Shown: in pieces, positions 1 to 10,208 of the stretch
Position numbering within the stretch: the stretch's first letter is position 1
Layout: each line of letters starts with the position of its first letter
DNA from: Deinandra increscens subsp. villosa
Lineage: Eukaryota > Streptophyta > Magnoliopsida > Asterales > Asteraceae
Length of the DNA stretch: 64,000 nt
Direction of reading: 5' to 3'
NCBI GenBank assembly: GCA_039602395.1
Contig: JBCNJP010000025.1
Span: forward strand, 44,163,980 to 44,227,979
Made by a program: the position numbers and the translations under genes
Notes under the pieces: model-generated
The model's database searches: none
Seen by the model: only the letters and a program-made list of their open reading frames with translations
What the model was told of the DNA's origin: nothing

Positions 1-1774
1 TTGATTAAATCTTTTTTATTAGTGAGCAATGTAGAAATCTGGGTAACCAACTCTGCATTTTCATTTTGCAATTACAAAATCTGTTCTTTATCTTCAACAC
101 ACATCCCTTCAAATCTTTTTTGAAGTTCTACACACTCTTCTATCAACAAACTCTCTTCTTTGATTAAATTCTCATATGTCTTGAAAATCTCATCAGAATC
201 TGTACATTTCTTTTTGTAAATTTCTAACTCGTCTTCCTTCTTTTTGCATTCAACAATCAAACCGTTATGTTCTTTAACCAATTCCCAAAATCTTTCTTTC
301 CTTTAGTGAACAAAATTCACAAGTAGACTCATAACCACTGACTTTAGAATCAGAATCACTTGATTCAACTTGCATATTTGCCATCAACGCTATATGTGAA
401 TCACCAGTGAAACTAGGTTCAGACATAGTTTCCATTCTAGCATCATTTGTTTGAGAAGTGCAGATAAAAGCAGATTCATTCAGAAAGTCTAACCAATCAA
501 TACCTTCATGAATTGAAGACACCATAGCTTTTTCTTCTGTACCATTAGATGTAGTATCTTTGTGAACATGATTATCTGAATTAGCCTTCTCAGATGATGA
601 TTGATTGCATTCACGAGAAAAATGTCCGAATTTGGAACATTTGAAACATTTAATCTTGGACTTATCCAATCCAAGATTCCCTCCTGGAATAAAAGACTTC
701 TTTCCATGTTTGTTCATAAATCTTATACCTTTTTCAACTGTCATTGCAAACCGCCAAAATCTAACTCATTTAATTGATCATCATTCAACTGCTCTAATTC
801 GTCTCCAAACAAATCAACTTCACCACTTTTACCAAATATTGATCCACATGGAGATGATATGAAAGCAGATATCAGTGTAACTAAATCTTCAGTTGTTTGA
901 GCAGGAATAGAGCTGTGAATTGCTTTATCGGGAATTGTAAAACTACAACATGAAGAGTAACCAGAATTCTCATATTTCCCAGCAAGAAAAGCTGTTGGAG
1001 CAGAATTTAAGATTGAACTAGAATTTGACTTAGCTTTAGCATTCACGGTAGCAGAATTTTCACCAAAGTACAATTCAGGATTCTAAATGGAAACATTTGC
1101 TGACTTTTTCACAATCATCTCCATTTCACGAGCTTGTAATTTGCTCTTCAATTGATTGAATGTCTAACTTGAATAATTTGGATCATGAGTTAACAGCAAA
1201 ACATAATTTTCCCATATGTTAGGCAAAGCTTCCAGAATTTTTTCTTTTAATTCATCATCCTCCTTTGTAACTTGCACAACTTCAAGTTCATTTATTAAAT
1301 GTGAAAATCTTGCAATCAAGTCTGAAATTTCTCATTCTCACAATGTCCAAAATTATCGAATTCTTTCTTTAAAACCTTCTTTCGAGTCTTTTTATATTGC
1401 TCATTACCCTCGCATCTTTCTGAAATAGCATCCCATAATTCCTTAGAAGTTGTAAAATTCTTAAACTGATGCATCAAATCTTTAGGTAACGTCATTGTAA
1501 GAAAACTATAAGTTTTCTTCTCTCTTGCAAAAAGTTTCCTTCCATCAGCATCAAAATCACTTATCATCTATGGCTTTCTAGCACTTAGCATTGGATACTC
1601 ATACTCCTTTTCAATTGGTATCCAACAATCAACATCTTGAGAAAATATGTATGATTCAAATCGTTTCTTCCGAATGTGGTAATCCTCTAATCTTAGTAAC
1701 TTAGGAACTTCCTGATTTGTTCCTACTTCAAACTCAAAACAAAGGTAAAATGGAGGGTACTGGCCGTTAGGCAA
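1..1774 (-). pseudogene. E1 Copia Gag (broken)
   Basis: Read right to left, open stretches give a Copia Gag: an N-terminal domain with the core LRLEDYHIRKKRFESYI near 1690, then TSKELWDAISERCEGNEQ near 1420, a complete CCHC zinc knuckle CFKCSKFGHFSREC near 600-640, and a coiled coil rich in Lys and Glu at the left edge. Gag packages element RNA and forms the virus-like particle. At least three in-frame stops or frameshifts break the frame (near 1566, 1316 and 740). The usual N-terminus seen in E3 (MSDYQAF) is missing, so the 5' end of the gene is also damaged. Confidence 0.85.
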
Positions 1775-2413
1775 GTAAAAGTGTAGATCTCGTCGAGACG
1801 GTCGTTTTGGCTGGTATTAGCTCCCGTAACTCTTAACGGTTCTCAAGTTACGTTAGTTTTAGTAAACACAACTATTCTATTAGCGTACTAATAACCATCT
1901 CAGCGTACCAAAATGTTGACCAACGTACCAATAGCTTTGACCGGACCAAGAACTCAACGTACCACAATTCTCAGCGTACCAATTCAGACATACCACAAAC
2001 CCAAAGTACCAATGAATCTGGCTGACCAACTTGAACTCAGTGTACCAGTGAACATTATCGGACCAATCTTGGTACGACGTAACTGCTCCGAACCAATGTT
2101 GAAGATTTCCTTGCGTACCAATGAACGTACCAATCAGTGTACCAACAAGTTCGTCCAGCGTACCAACATATTCAACCGGCGTACCAAACTGAAATTTTCG
2201 AATTTTCATGAATTTGAAGGTTTTGAGCTGTGAATTGCAGCAGTAGGCAACGAAAACACACTAGGAACATTTTGCAATCAAATTTGACACCAGAAACACT
2301 CAGAATTGAGAACGGTTGATGAAAAATGACCAAAAACCCAACTTTCTCTCACTAGAATTTCGAATTTGATCAAAACACAGCAGTTGAGCAACCTAGATTG
2401 TTCTGGTACTACT
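1775..2413 (-). repeat. E1 5' leader with GTACCA word array and degenerate PBS
   Basis: Non-coding leader between LTR and gag. From about 1880 to 2190 it carries eleven copies of GTACCA, most in the larger context (A)GCGTACCAA, at irregular spacing of 10-40 bases, plus one-mismatch forms (TACTA, ATACCA, GGACCA). The aligned leader of E3 carries GAACCA instead. Next to the LTR, 2400-2411 reads on the minus strand as a damaged initiator-Met tRNA primer site (AGTACCAGAA against GGTATCAGAG). Confidence 0.85.
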
Positions 2414-2774
2414 TGTAAGTACACAGACGGATCTTACTACTGCATGATTCGATCAAACACGATGAACATGATGTAAATAAAGCTTTGCTTTATTGATTTC
2501 ACTAAGATGAGGTTATAAGATCTAGAGAGAGAAACACACTCAGTTTTACACATAGTTAAGAAGATTGAAATGACAGAACTACTGAACTCTCTCTCACACA
2601 AACTATTTATAGTAACCAACTTACTGTCCAGTGTACCAACTAACGTACCGTCTGGTATGTTGGCTCCATACCAAATGGTATGGACCATGGTACGCATACT
2701 CTAAGACTCACACATACGCTCTGATCTAGATACAATACATGAGACACATTGCAGCACAGGATTATGCTCTAACA
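2414..2774 (-). repeat. E1 5' LTR
   Basis: A 361-base LTR in minus orientation: begins TGTTAGAG at 2774 and ends CA at 2414. A TATAAATA-type box lies on the minus strand near 2603-2611. Just upstream of it (2624-2698) is a cluster of GTACC/ATACC words including the palindrome CCATACC-AAAT-GGTATGG at 2666-2683. The E3 LTR has the same layout with a different word. Confidence 0.88.
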
Positions 2775-3059
2775 ACGGGACCCCCATATCGACAAATTCC
2801 GACAGAGATAGCCGTTTCACGTCAAGGTTTTGGAAATTGTTGAACAAAGCCCTAGGTACTGAGCTCGGCATGAGTACTGCCTACCATCCACAAACTGATG
2901 GCCAGAGCGAAAGGACAATCCAAACCCTTAAAGACATGTTACGCGCCTGTGTAATAGATTTCAGTTATAACTGGGATAATCACTTACCTCTCTGTGAGTT
3001 TTCATATAACATTAATTATCATACCAGTATTCAAGCCGCCCCATTCGAGGCACATTATG
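2775..3059 (+). pseudogene. Gypsy A integrase core, fragment
   Basis: Ty3/Gypsy integrase catalytic-core segment. The frame runs from the S-D-R-D motif (the second catalytic Asp region) through the typical STAYHPQTDGQSERTIQTL block containing the catalytic Glu, to the LPLCEFSYN block. Both ends are insertion junctions: E1 on the left and E3 on the right. The frame continues at 25738 after removal of one E3 target copy, where the expected next residues (GRNCRSP) follow. This is the outermost and oldest layer of the left-hand nest. Confidence 0.92.
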
Positions 3060-3080
3060 TGTAAGTACCAGAACAGATCT

Positions 3081-3536
3081 TGTTGGGCTATACTTTATGA
3101 GGCATGAACATTAGACTTGTGGGCTTACATTTGTTGGGTTTGATATATTTACGGTTTGGGCTTCATGGGCTGGTTCACCTTATTGGGTTTACGATTGTGG
3201 CTAGGGTTATTGTGTAGGTAGTATAAATACCAAGTAGTTTTTTATTGTAAAAATTCAGTTTTTTATTGTAAAAATTGGTAGTATAAATACCAAGTAGTTT
3301 TTTATTGTAAGCAGGCTTTTGATTACGATTTTCTGGTTGCTCCTTGTATTTACGATCGTGAACTCATTTCAATAGAAGATTGACCGATTTTTATTCAAGA
3401 TTTGATTGTTTTGCTTTGTCTTCATCTCATATCAAGTCTATTTCATCATCTTCTAGTTCGAATCAGTCACAAACAAGGATTCCGCACTTTTTTGTGATAA
3501 AGATATCGTCTGTGATTGTTGTTTTAGGGACCAACA
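3081..3536 (+). repeat. E2 5' LTR
   Basis: 456 bases, TGTTGGGC at the start and ACCAACA at the end. It is 60 bases longer than the 3' LTR because of a tandem duplication (3217-3276 and 3277-3336) that doubles the TATA-like box. TTACGA words occur near 3190, 3324 and 3352. Confidence 0.95.
3217..3310 (+). promoter_or_regulatory. Duplicated TATA-box region in the E2 5' LTR
   Basis: The segment GGTAGTATAAATACCAAG occurs at 3217 and again at 3277. It contains a TATAAATA box, the probable core promoter of the element. The 3' LTR has it once, near 17620, so the duplication arose after insertion or in one LTR only. Confidence 0.7.
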
Positions 3537-3538
3537 AT

Positions 3539-3551
3539 TGGTATCAGAGCC
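3539..3551 (+). other. E2 primer-binding site
   Basis: TGGTATCAGAGCC two bases after the LTR end; it complements the 3' end of plant initiator-Met tRNA, the usual primer of Copia and Gypsy elements. Confidence 0.93.
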
Positions 3552-4042
3552 AAGAATCATCTGATTCGAGGTTTCACGATATTAGATTCGAGTGTTTGGC
3601 TGAAAAAGTGGAAGCTTGCTGCTGTTCTTGGTGTTTACGACAATTTTCTGGGCTAATTTTCATCGGTTTGGTGTTTACGACTTCAAGCTGTGATTTTTGA
3701 AGGTTTACGATCACGAAATTGGAGTTTATGACTTCAAGATCTGATTTTTGGGCGTTTATGACTGAGAAATTGGTGTTTCCGAGTTCAAGATTCGATTTTT
3801 AGGCGTTTACGACCTCGTTTGCGATTTATAGTAGTTCACGACTGAGTTTACGACTTTGTTTACGATTCGGAGGGGTTTTCGACAGAGATTACGATCGGAA
3901 TCAGGTTCACGACTGCGTTAGCGACCCGGAGGTGTTTGCGACTGTGTTTACGATCTGCAAGGTTGTCAGAATCGTAAACTGTAGTTTACGATCGGAAACA
4001 CATTTGGACTTCATTTTCTTAAAGTTTCCCTAAGCTTTCGTC
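3552..4042 (+). repeat. E2 5' leader with GTTTACGA word array
   Basis: Non-coding leader. Between about 3630 and 3995 it has nine direct copies of TTACGA (mostly GTTTACGAC or GTTTACGAT) and one inverted copy (TCGTAAAC, 3971), plus about eight one-base variants such as GTTTATGAC, GTTCACGAC and GTTTGCGAC. Spacing is irregular, so this is not a simple tandem array. The same word lies in the LTRs and again before the third ORF (14560-14640). Confidence 0.85.
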
Positions 4043-5017
4043 ATGGATTTTGAACCTAGCATGTATCAAAAAACTGGACTTTGAGATTGGATCGACTACT
4101 CGTCCTCCTAGACTGACATCTACTGACAACTTCCTTGAATGGAAATACAGATTTCAAAACCATTTGAAAAGTGTTGACTTGAGACTTTGGAGATCAGTTG
4201 TCAATGGACCATTCATTCCTACTCACACTGAAGTGGGAAAAGTTGGAGTGGTGAAAACTGAAGCAGAATACTCGGATGAAGATTGGGAAAAATGCAACAA
4301 GGACGAGAGAGCATATGCTATTATGACAATGGCATTGACTCCGAGATTGCTCAAGGTTTTAAAAAATACAAGACTACAAAGAAACTATGGGATGCTCTGG
4401 TGGTGGCATATGAAGGAAATCCCGATATCAAGGCAAGTTGCAAACAGATGCTGAAGCATAAGTTCAACTTGTTCAATCACATTCAAGGAGAGTCCTTTGA
4501 AGCTCAAGTTCAAAGATTTGTGTCCCTAATTGCTGAAATGTCAAGCTACGCCGTTGAACCCGAACTGGAGGATAAAAATATGAAACTCTTGAACAGTTTG
4601 CCCAAGTCCTCGAATACCAACATTTCAATAACAACAAGCTTGATGAGTTATCTGTGGATGAGCTAATCAACAAACTGAAGTCAAAGCTGATTGATGATAA
4701 ACAGAGAGATCTGAATCATCTAAGTTCGCTTAGTATGGCAGGAAAACTGAATCAGGCTCTCTTATCTGAAGACGTAGGCTCAAAACAGGCTGGAAGTTCG
4801 TCTGCAAATGATTCGAGTTCAAACACAAAGTCAACTGTATTCGTGGCTTGATCCCAAGCTAATTCTAGTGGAACGGTCAACCCTGATGAGGCAAATGCGA
4901 CAAATGATCCCAACTTTGCTCTTGGAATGGGATTTATGAACAGTTATCATACGCTTATGGCTGGAACATTGGTACCTGCTGAGATGTTGTCAGGTGAACT
5001 AAACCAGATTAATCCTA
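4043..5017 (+). pseudogene. E2 Copia Gag, N-terminal part (broken)
   Basis: ATG at 4043 (MDFEPSMYQK) starts a Copia Gag. The conserved core with FLEWKYRFQNHL, then the KLWDALVVAYEG block and the SLPKSSN region, are recognisable in three frames, so there are frameshifts near 4080, 4365 and 4650, and a stop near 4850. The frame then runs to the E6 insertion (5018) and continues at 7885. Gag forms the particle shell. Confidence 0.88.
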
Positions 5018-5361
5018 TGAAAGTGCGTGAGCGTGCGGATCTTCTACTTAGTCGTAATGAAATCAATGTAAACGTGTAAAACGCAGAGAGTAAATACAAT
5101 TGACTTGTATTAACCACACAGATAACCACAGAGTACAATCAGATAGTATGACACGGAAGCTTAGACTGTTATCCTTTTTTTAATATAACACATGAAACAC
5201 ATATTTATAGAACTGAAATACGACTGGCCGAACCTCAGGTTCGGCCACACGTTCGGAGCTGTCCGAACTACAGGTTCGCTGGGAGTTCGGACCTCAGATA
5301 TAATGTGTGATCCGTCTTGTATTCGATACTTCACATGACGATCAAGGACCAAGTATCAACA
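5018..5361 (-). repeat. E6 3' LTR
   Basis: In minus orientation it starts TGTTGATAC at 5361 and ends TTTCA at 5018. It holds a TATAAATA box on the minus strand near 5207 and, upstream of that, six CGAAC words in 75 bases, including the palindrome GGCCGAACC-TCA-GGTTCGGCC (5226-5246). The PPT GAGGGGGACTT (minus) abuts it at 5362-5372. Confidence 0.92.
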
Positions 5362-6948
5362 AAGTCCCCCTCGGCATGTGCAGTATCATCTTCTCTATTC
5401 AAACTTGTATCATGTAACTTCAATCAAACTCTTCATCTTCTTTGACGATGAGTTCAATCTTGAATACTTGATATTACATTGGGTATAATCTCTTTATCAA
5501 CAACCTTCAGAAGACTTGAAGTTGTGATGTTCTCTTCCCACTTAGAAACCTGCCAACATAAATAATCTTGGTGCAAAATGTCTCTTCGAGACTCCAAGAT
5601 ATGTTGATCTTGAAAAATTGATTTTGTATTTCGTGTTGATCAATCGAAAACAAATCAGAAACAAAATCTTTTTGGCTTTTAGAAACTTTATATCAAAACA
5701 CACCTAAAATCTTTTTAGTATTTTCTGATAAGAAAAGTAAAACAATACTGAATTAGACACTATTTTTGTCTTTTGTGAGAAAGATCACAACTTGGGATCA
5801 TATTGATCATAACATGCTGAACTACATTTCAATTTCGATTATTGTAACACATAAGCCATGCCGATTGCATATATAATTTGTCCAACTTTAAACTCTGGCA
5901 GAGTCATACTCATAACATCTGGATATGTTAAGGTATTGATTAAATTTGCATTGACCAGTGTACCCCACACTATCAGACATACTCAGATATGCTTTTGCTT
6001 ATCACATTTTGTGATCTCATTTGTGATTTTAATCACACAATGATTGTAACTATGAAATAGTCAACTGTGTTCCATGCAAAAAGAAATAAGAACGTTAAAT
6101 TGTCTACCTTAAGGTCGATCTTTCGATACGCAGACAAGGCCTCAGATTTAACAAAATAAGAAAATAAAACAAGTTAAAGTTGTATAACTCAACAACAATC
6201 AGGTTGGTACTCCCGTACACGCAGAGAAAGTCCGATGAGTTATACGAAACACCAAAGAAAATAAAGCAGAACGTCAAACGAACAATGATCAGGTCGGGCT
6301 TTCGACAGGCAGAGAAAGTCCGATCGTTTGACAAAATAAAGAAAATCAAACAAGTTTAAATCTTTGCAAAATGAACACATGTATACACAATGACTTCACA
6401 TTTTATTTTTCACATATCTTTTTCTTGATATATCATGAGATATGCATCAAGATGTTGTCCACTAGGTCAAGCATCAGATTTAGTGTATATCACATTTGTA
6501 TATTTTCTGATTTGCTGAGCCTACCTTGCACATCGATCAAATGGTCTTATGGCTTTTTTCATTTACTTTATCCATGAGTCAGACAATGTCAGCCAATGTA
6601 CCATCATTTCCCAATCATGTCGGATACAATTTCTCATTTTTCAACGTTTTTGTCTTGTTCAAATTTCTCCCCCTAAAAATGACAATTCTATTTATAGATT
6701 TTCATTTTTTACGAGTGGAAAAACAACACACTATTTTTGTATTTTTGCAAAAACAAACTCCCCCTCAGAATGAGACGGAGTGAAAAACAAGAAAACTTGA
6801 CCAACCAACACGAACACTAGAAGTTTAGCCTTTTGAAAACAAAATTGATTTTGAAATTCAAGTTATTTAGAACAGATATTTCACAATCAGCAATTTTCCA
6901 ATCACCGAAAGGTCTTCCTGAAACACCTGCTAGACACCAAATAAAACA
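5362..6948 (-). other. E6 non-coding 3' region
   Basis: 1.6 kb between gag and the PPT with no supported ORF. Where an autonomous Copia would have pol, this has AT-rich DNA and a three-hairpin array (6094-6332). It aligns over most of its length with 18270-19945 of E3. Confidence 0.8.
6094..6332 (-). other. Three-hairpin array (E6 copy)
   Basis: Three successive units of about 85 bases, each closed by a long stem: 6094-6100 with 6146-6152 (7 bp), 6182-6191 with 6236-6245 (10 bp, perfect), 6273-6281 with 6324-6332 (9 bp, perfect). Inside the third unit a second stem pairs 6294-6303 with 6314-6323 (9 of 10 plus one G-T). The closing stems differ in sequence between units but each pairs with itself. 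The E3 copy shows compensatory changes. Confidence 0.8.
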
Positions 6949-7503
6949 TTAGTCGCATTGGGATCGACCCGAATCAATAGCGTCGGGTCTCCCGGTGTCT
7001 TCCACAAAGTCCTTGTTGGCCTTGGAAACAACTTTTGGATTCCAAATTTGTAAAAGTTTTAATTTTTGATCAGAACCCGAATCAGATTTAACTGACGTAC
7101 TTGTTTTAGACCAAGACGATTTACTAGTTGATTTAATCTTTGGAGACCATGGTTCATCAAAAATTTGACCTTTTTTATCCACATATTTTGCAATTTTGTG
7201 GATATATGCAGTCGTCGGACAATCAGCAGCTAGATGTCCTGGTTGACGACATACATAACAAAGTCTTTCTCTAAAATTGTTTAAAAATTGTTTTGATTTT
7301 TGAGAATCAGATGAATGTTCAGAATGAAAGTTATCAAAGAAACCATCAGAAGAATCATACCTAGGAGATGGACTCCTTGAAGATGAAGATCTTCCAGAAT
7401 AATAAGAAAATTCCTTCTGAGATGGTAATTTCTTTGTAACTTTTTCTTTAGGAACCTTCTCAGCCTTCACTGATTTCTTTGCTTGAACCGGTTCTTCCAA
7501 CAC
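6949..7503 (-). pseudogene. E6 Gag C-terminal fragment
   Basis: An open frame of 184 codons. It starts in a Lys-rich stretch, passes a Ser-rich region (SYYSGRSSSSRSPSPRYDSS) and reaches a complete CCHC knuckle, CYVCRQPGHLAADC (about 7219-7260). It ends in a tail with KANKDFVEDTGRPD shared with E3 (AANDFTEDTGRPE). This is the second knuckle of a two-knuckle Gag; the first knuckle and N-terminal domain were lost in the internal deletion. The stop falls where pol would begin in E2 and E5. Confidence 0.82.
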
Positions 7504-7542
7504 TTTGTATCCTAAACCTTTGTGTTTAGATCCTTGAGTCTT

Positions 7543-7884
7543 TGAGTGCGTGAGCGTGCGGATCTTCTACTTAGTCGTAATGAAATCAATGTAAACGTGT
7601 AAAACGCAGAGAGTAAATAGAATTGACTTGTATTAACCACACAGATAACCACAGAGTACAATCAGATAGTATGACACGGAAGCTTAGACTGTTATCCTTT
7701 TTTTAATGTAACACATGAAACACATATTTATAGAACTGAAATACGACTGGCCGAACCTCAGGTTCGGCCACACGTTCGGAGCTGTCCGAACTCCAGGTTC
7801 GCTGGGAGTTTGGACCTCAGCTATAATGTGTGATCCGTCTTGTATTCGATACTTCACATGACGATCAAGGACCATGTATCAACA
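7543..7884 (-). repeat. E6 5' LTR
   Basis: Matches 5018-5361 with about six substitutions and a 2-base indel at its inner end. No primer-binding site follows at 7504-7542, as expected if the deletion removed it. Confidence 0.92.
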
Positions 7885-10192
7885 TCCTGAAGATGTGGAA
7901 ATGCTTGATGTTTCCTGGAAAATGACAATGGCAGTTTTCCACGCCAAGAAGTTTATGGCAACAACTGGGAGGAATGTGTGGAAGGATCAGGATAAGATAA
8001 GGATGGGTTTTGATAAGAGCAAGCTCAGATGCTTCAACTGTGATGAGTACGGGCATTTTGCGAGGGAATGCACCAAGCCAAAGAAGGAGAAACCAGAAGA
8101 GAAGAAAGCTGGAGATGGTAAGGGAAAGGCAGAGACAAAGGATTTGGTTGTGCAAGATTGTGGGGAGTATCAATGGGGTTCGCAGATAAAGGAAATCAGT
8201 CTAACTCGTGCCATGATTGCTAAGATGGATAATGATTCTGATGAGGAGCATGCATTTGTGGTCACTGAGGAGAAGTCAGGAGATGAGCAAGAGAACCTTG
8301 TTGAAGACAAGGAAGCATTTGCAGCCGAGGTCGACAACACAAAGGTATGTACTAATCCCACTTGTGCACGTTTAATTCTTGGCCTTAGACAACTTTGGAA
8401 GAACAGAGAGATAGAATTATTTGATATGCAATGTTCTAGAAGCTCTTTTAAGGGTAGATGGGAAAAGAGTGAGGAGAAAGTCAAAGCCCAGAAACTAGAT
8501 ATAGAAAAATACCAAACCCTTGCCACTCAGAAGTCTGTCCTGTATGACAATGCTAAGTTAGAAATAGCTGAGCTTAGAAAGCAGGTAGATGAACTTAAAC
8601 ATCAGAACAATGAGTTGCAAGTGAAATTAGATGTGAATCAGATGAGAAACAAAAGAATGCTCGAAGCTGGTAAGGCTCTGTCCACCTGCCTAACTGATGT
8701 TCGATTTGGTAAGGATAAAGGAGGAATAGGAATTAGCTTTTCTGAAAAAAAATAAGAATAGTGTTCCCCAACCTGTGTCTAGAGATATAATAGGTATGAT
8801 TTATGAGGAGGATCAGGTAGATAGATCTGAATCAGAAATGCATGAAGCAGGACCTCCCATAGATAGTGTTTTAGTTGGTGTGAAACCCATGACTGAAGAG
8901 GAGTTAGAAAATGAGAAACATATGACCTATGGTTTGGGTAATCAGGATAAATCGGTGACATTCACTTGTGAACCGGGTCCATCCCAGGAATCTTTAAACG
9001 ACAATGTTAGTTCTTCTGACGTTTTTGTTTCATGTGCAAATGAAGCAGGGATTAAAGATGTGTCTGGGAAAATTGCTGAATGCTTGAGAGTCAAAGAGTG
9101 TCATGAGTCTAGTAGTTTAATTTATGATTTATCTAAGGACAATGTTTTGGCATTTGTGTCTGAACTTAATGCGTCCAAGTCAAAACAATTGATGTTGTCT
9201 ATGTCTTTAAAACATGTTTCTAATTCTAATGAAGTAGTTAATGGTTTTAAAATTCATGTGCCCAATACTAAGGCTGGTCGTGAGTCTAAACCCAAGGAAT
9301 TTGTTCCTTATCCCCAGATTGTGTCTACTTTTAACAGAACGAACAAGTCAAAATCAGAACAGTTTTGTTTAATCACGCAACCTGAAAAAGTTACAAAACA
9401 TTTCATACACAAATGGGATGATAAGCCTGAATGGAAGTCATCATACCAAGATGTTCATATGTTTGTAGTCATGTGAATGGGCCTAGACTTATGAATTGTT
9501 TCCATTATGGAAAACTAGGGCATTTCGCTGCAAATTGTTTGAATAGACCTTATCAACCATACTATCCGCAAAACCCACGGACTAGTATGTTGCAGAAAAT
9601 GATGACAGGTTGAAATAAAAATCAGAAACAACAAGCTTTGTCTTAGGGGAAGCAGAGTTCAAAACCAATGAAGACACAACAGTCTAAGGTTTTAAACACT
9701 AAAACTCCGGTGATGACAAAGCCTGTTGATGAAAAATGGAATGTGGCCAAAACTCCAAAACCAACTTACAAACCTAAAGGAATTTACCAAAGAAAAGATA
9801 AGATGAAACCTGAACTTGTTGAAAAACAGGTACCTAAAACAAAAAGGATTTCTCAACCTAAAGGTAAAACAAAGGTTAAGAAACAGGTTTCTAAATCAAA
9901 AGATGTTTCTTAAACAAAACAAGTTGTTCAAACAAAATTGAAACTTGAGTGGACACTTGTCAAGAAACCTGCAAGTAAAAAGGTTACATCTCCATAAAAG
10001 AAACCTGCAACTCTAAAGAATTCAAACAATGTGTCAAAACCACAGAAACACACTTTTTGGAAACCAAAAGTCCACACTCAAAGTTTGAGTGTAACTGAAT
10101 CAAAATCAGGAATGTCCCTTAAATTAGTCAACTACATTGACTCCAAGGGTGTGCCCAGATCTGTTATGGCCTGGGTACCCGACTCTAACTGA
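7885..10192 (+). pseudogene. E2 Copia Gag, C-terminal part (broken)
   Basis: Continues the Gag after E6: the first CCHC knuckle CFNCDEYGHFAREC (about 8029-8070), an acidic segment, then a coiled coil with heptad-like Leu and Lys (about 8440-8700). A run of A at 8745-8755 precedes a stop and frameshift. The next frame holds a second knuckle, CFHYGKLGHFAANC, in which the second Cys is Tyr. A Lys/Pro-rich tail follows, ending MAWVPDSN with stop TGA at 10190-10192. The E5 Gag ends with a similar KAWVPFRN. At least four lesions make it non-functional. Confidence 0.88.
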
Positions 10193-10208
10193 TCTTTGAT
10201 TTATGTAG

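Larger units (their letters stand above)
1..2774 (-). mobile_element. E1, gag-bearing Copia element, truncated by the window edge
   Basis: Minus-strand LTR retrotransposon seen only in its 5' part: 5' LTR at the right, degenerate primer-binding site, leader and gag running off the left edge. It is a sister family of E3 (gag, leader and LTR all align). It lies in Gypsy A, because the integrase frame resumes directly at 2775. The left TSD is outside the window; the right flank begins ACGGG. Whether it has pol cannot be seen, but E3 and E6 do not. Confidence 0.9.
5018..7884 (-). mobile_element. E6, short gag-only Copia element nested in E2 gag
   Basis: Minus-strand element with two LTRs of about 343 bases and an internal region of 2.2 kb. 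The flanks TCCTA (5013-5017) and TCCTG (7885-7889) are the TSD with one later change; removing the element restores the E2 gag frame. The internal region has only the C-terminal half of a gag and a non-coding 3' part. The leader, PBS and gag N-terminus are missing next to the right LTR, so it is internally deleted. I count about six substitutions between the LTRs: a recent insertion and the innermost layer of the nest. Confidence 0.92.

Noticed and set aside
5024..7887. First guess for E6 ends at TGCGTG without a TSD
   Set aside because: Ends set to 5018 and 7884 give TG...CA and a TCCTA/TCCTG target duplication and restore the gag frame, so this reading was kept instead.
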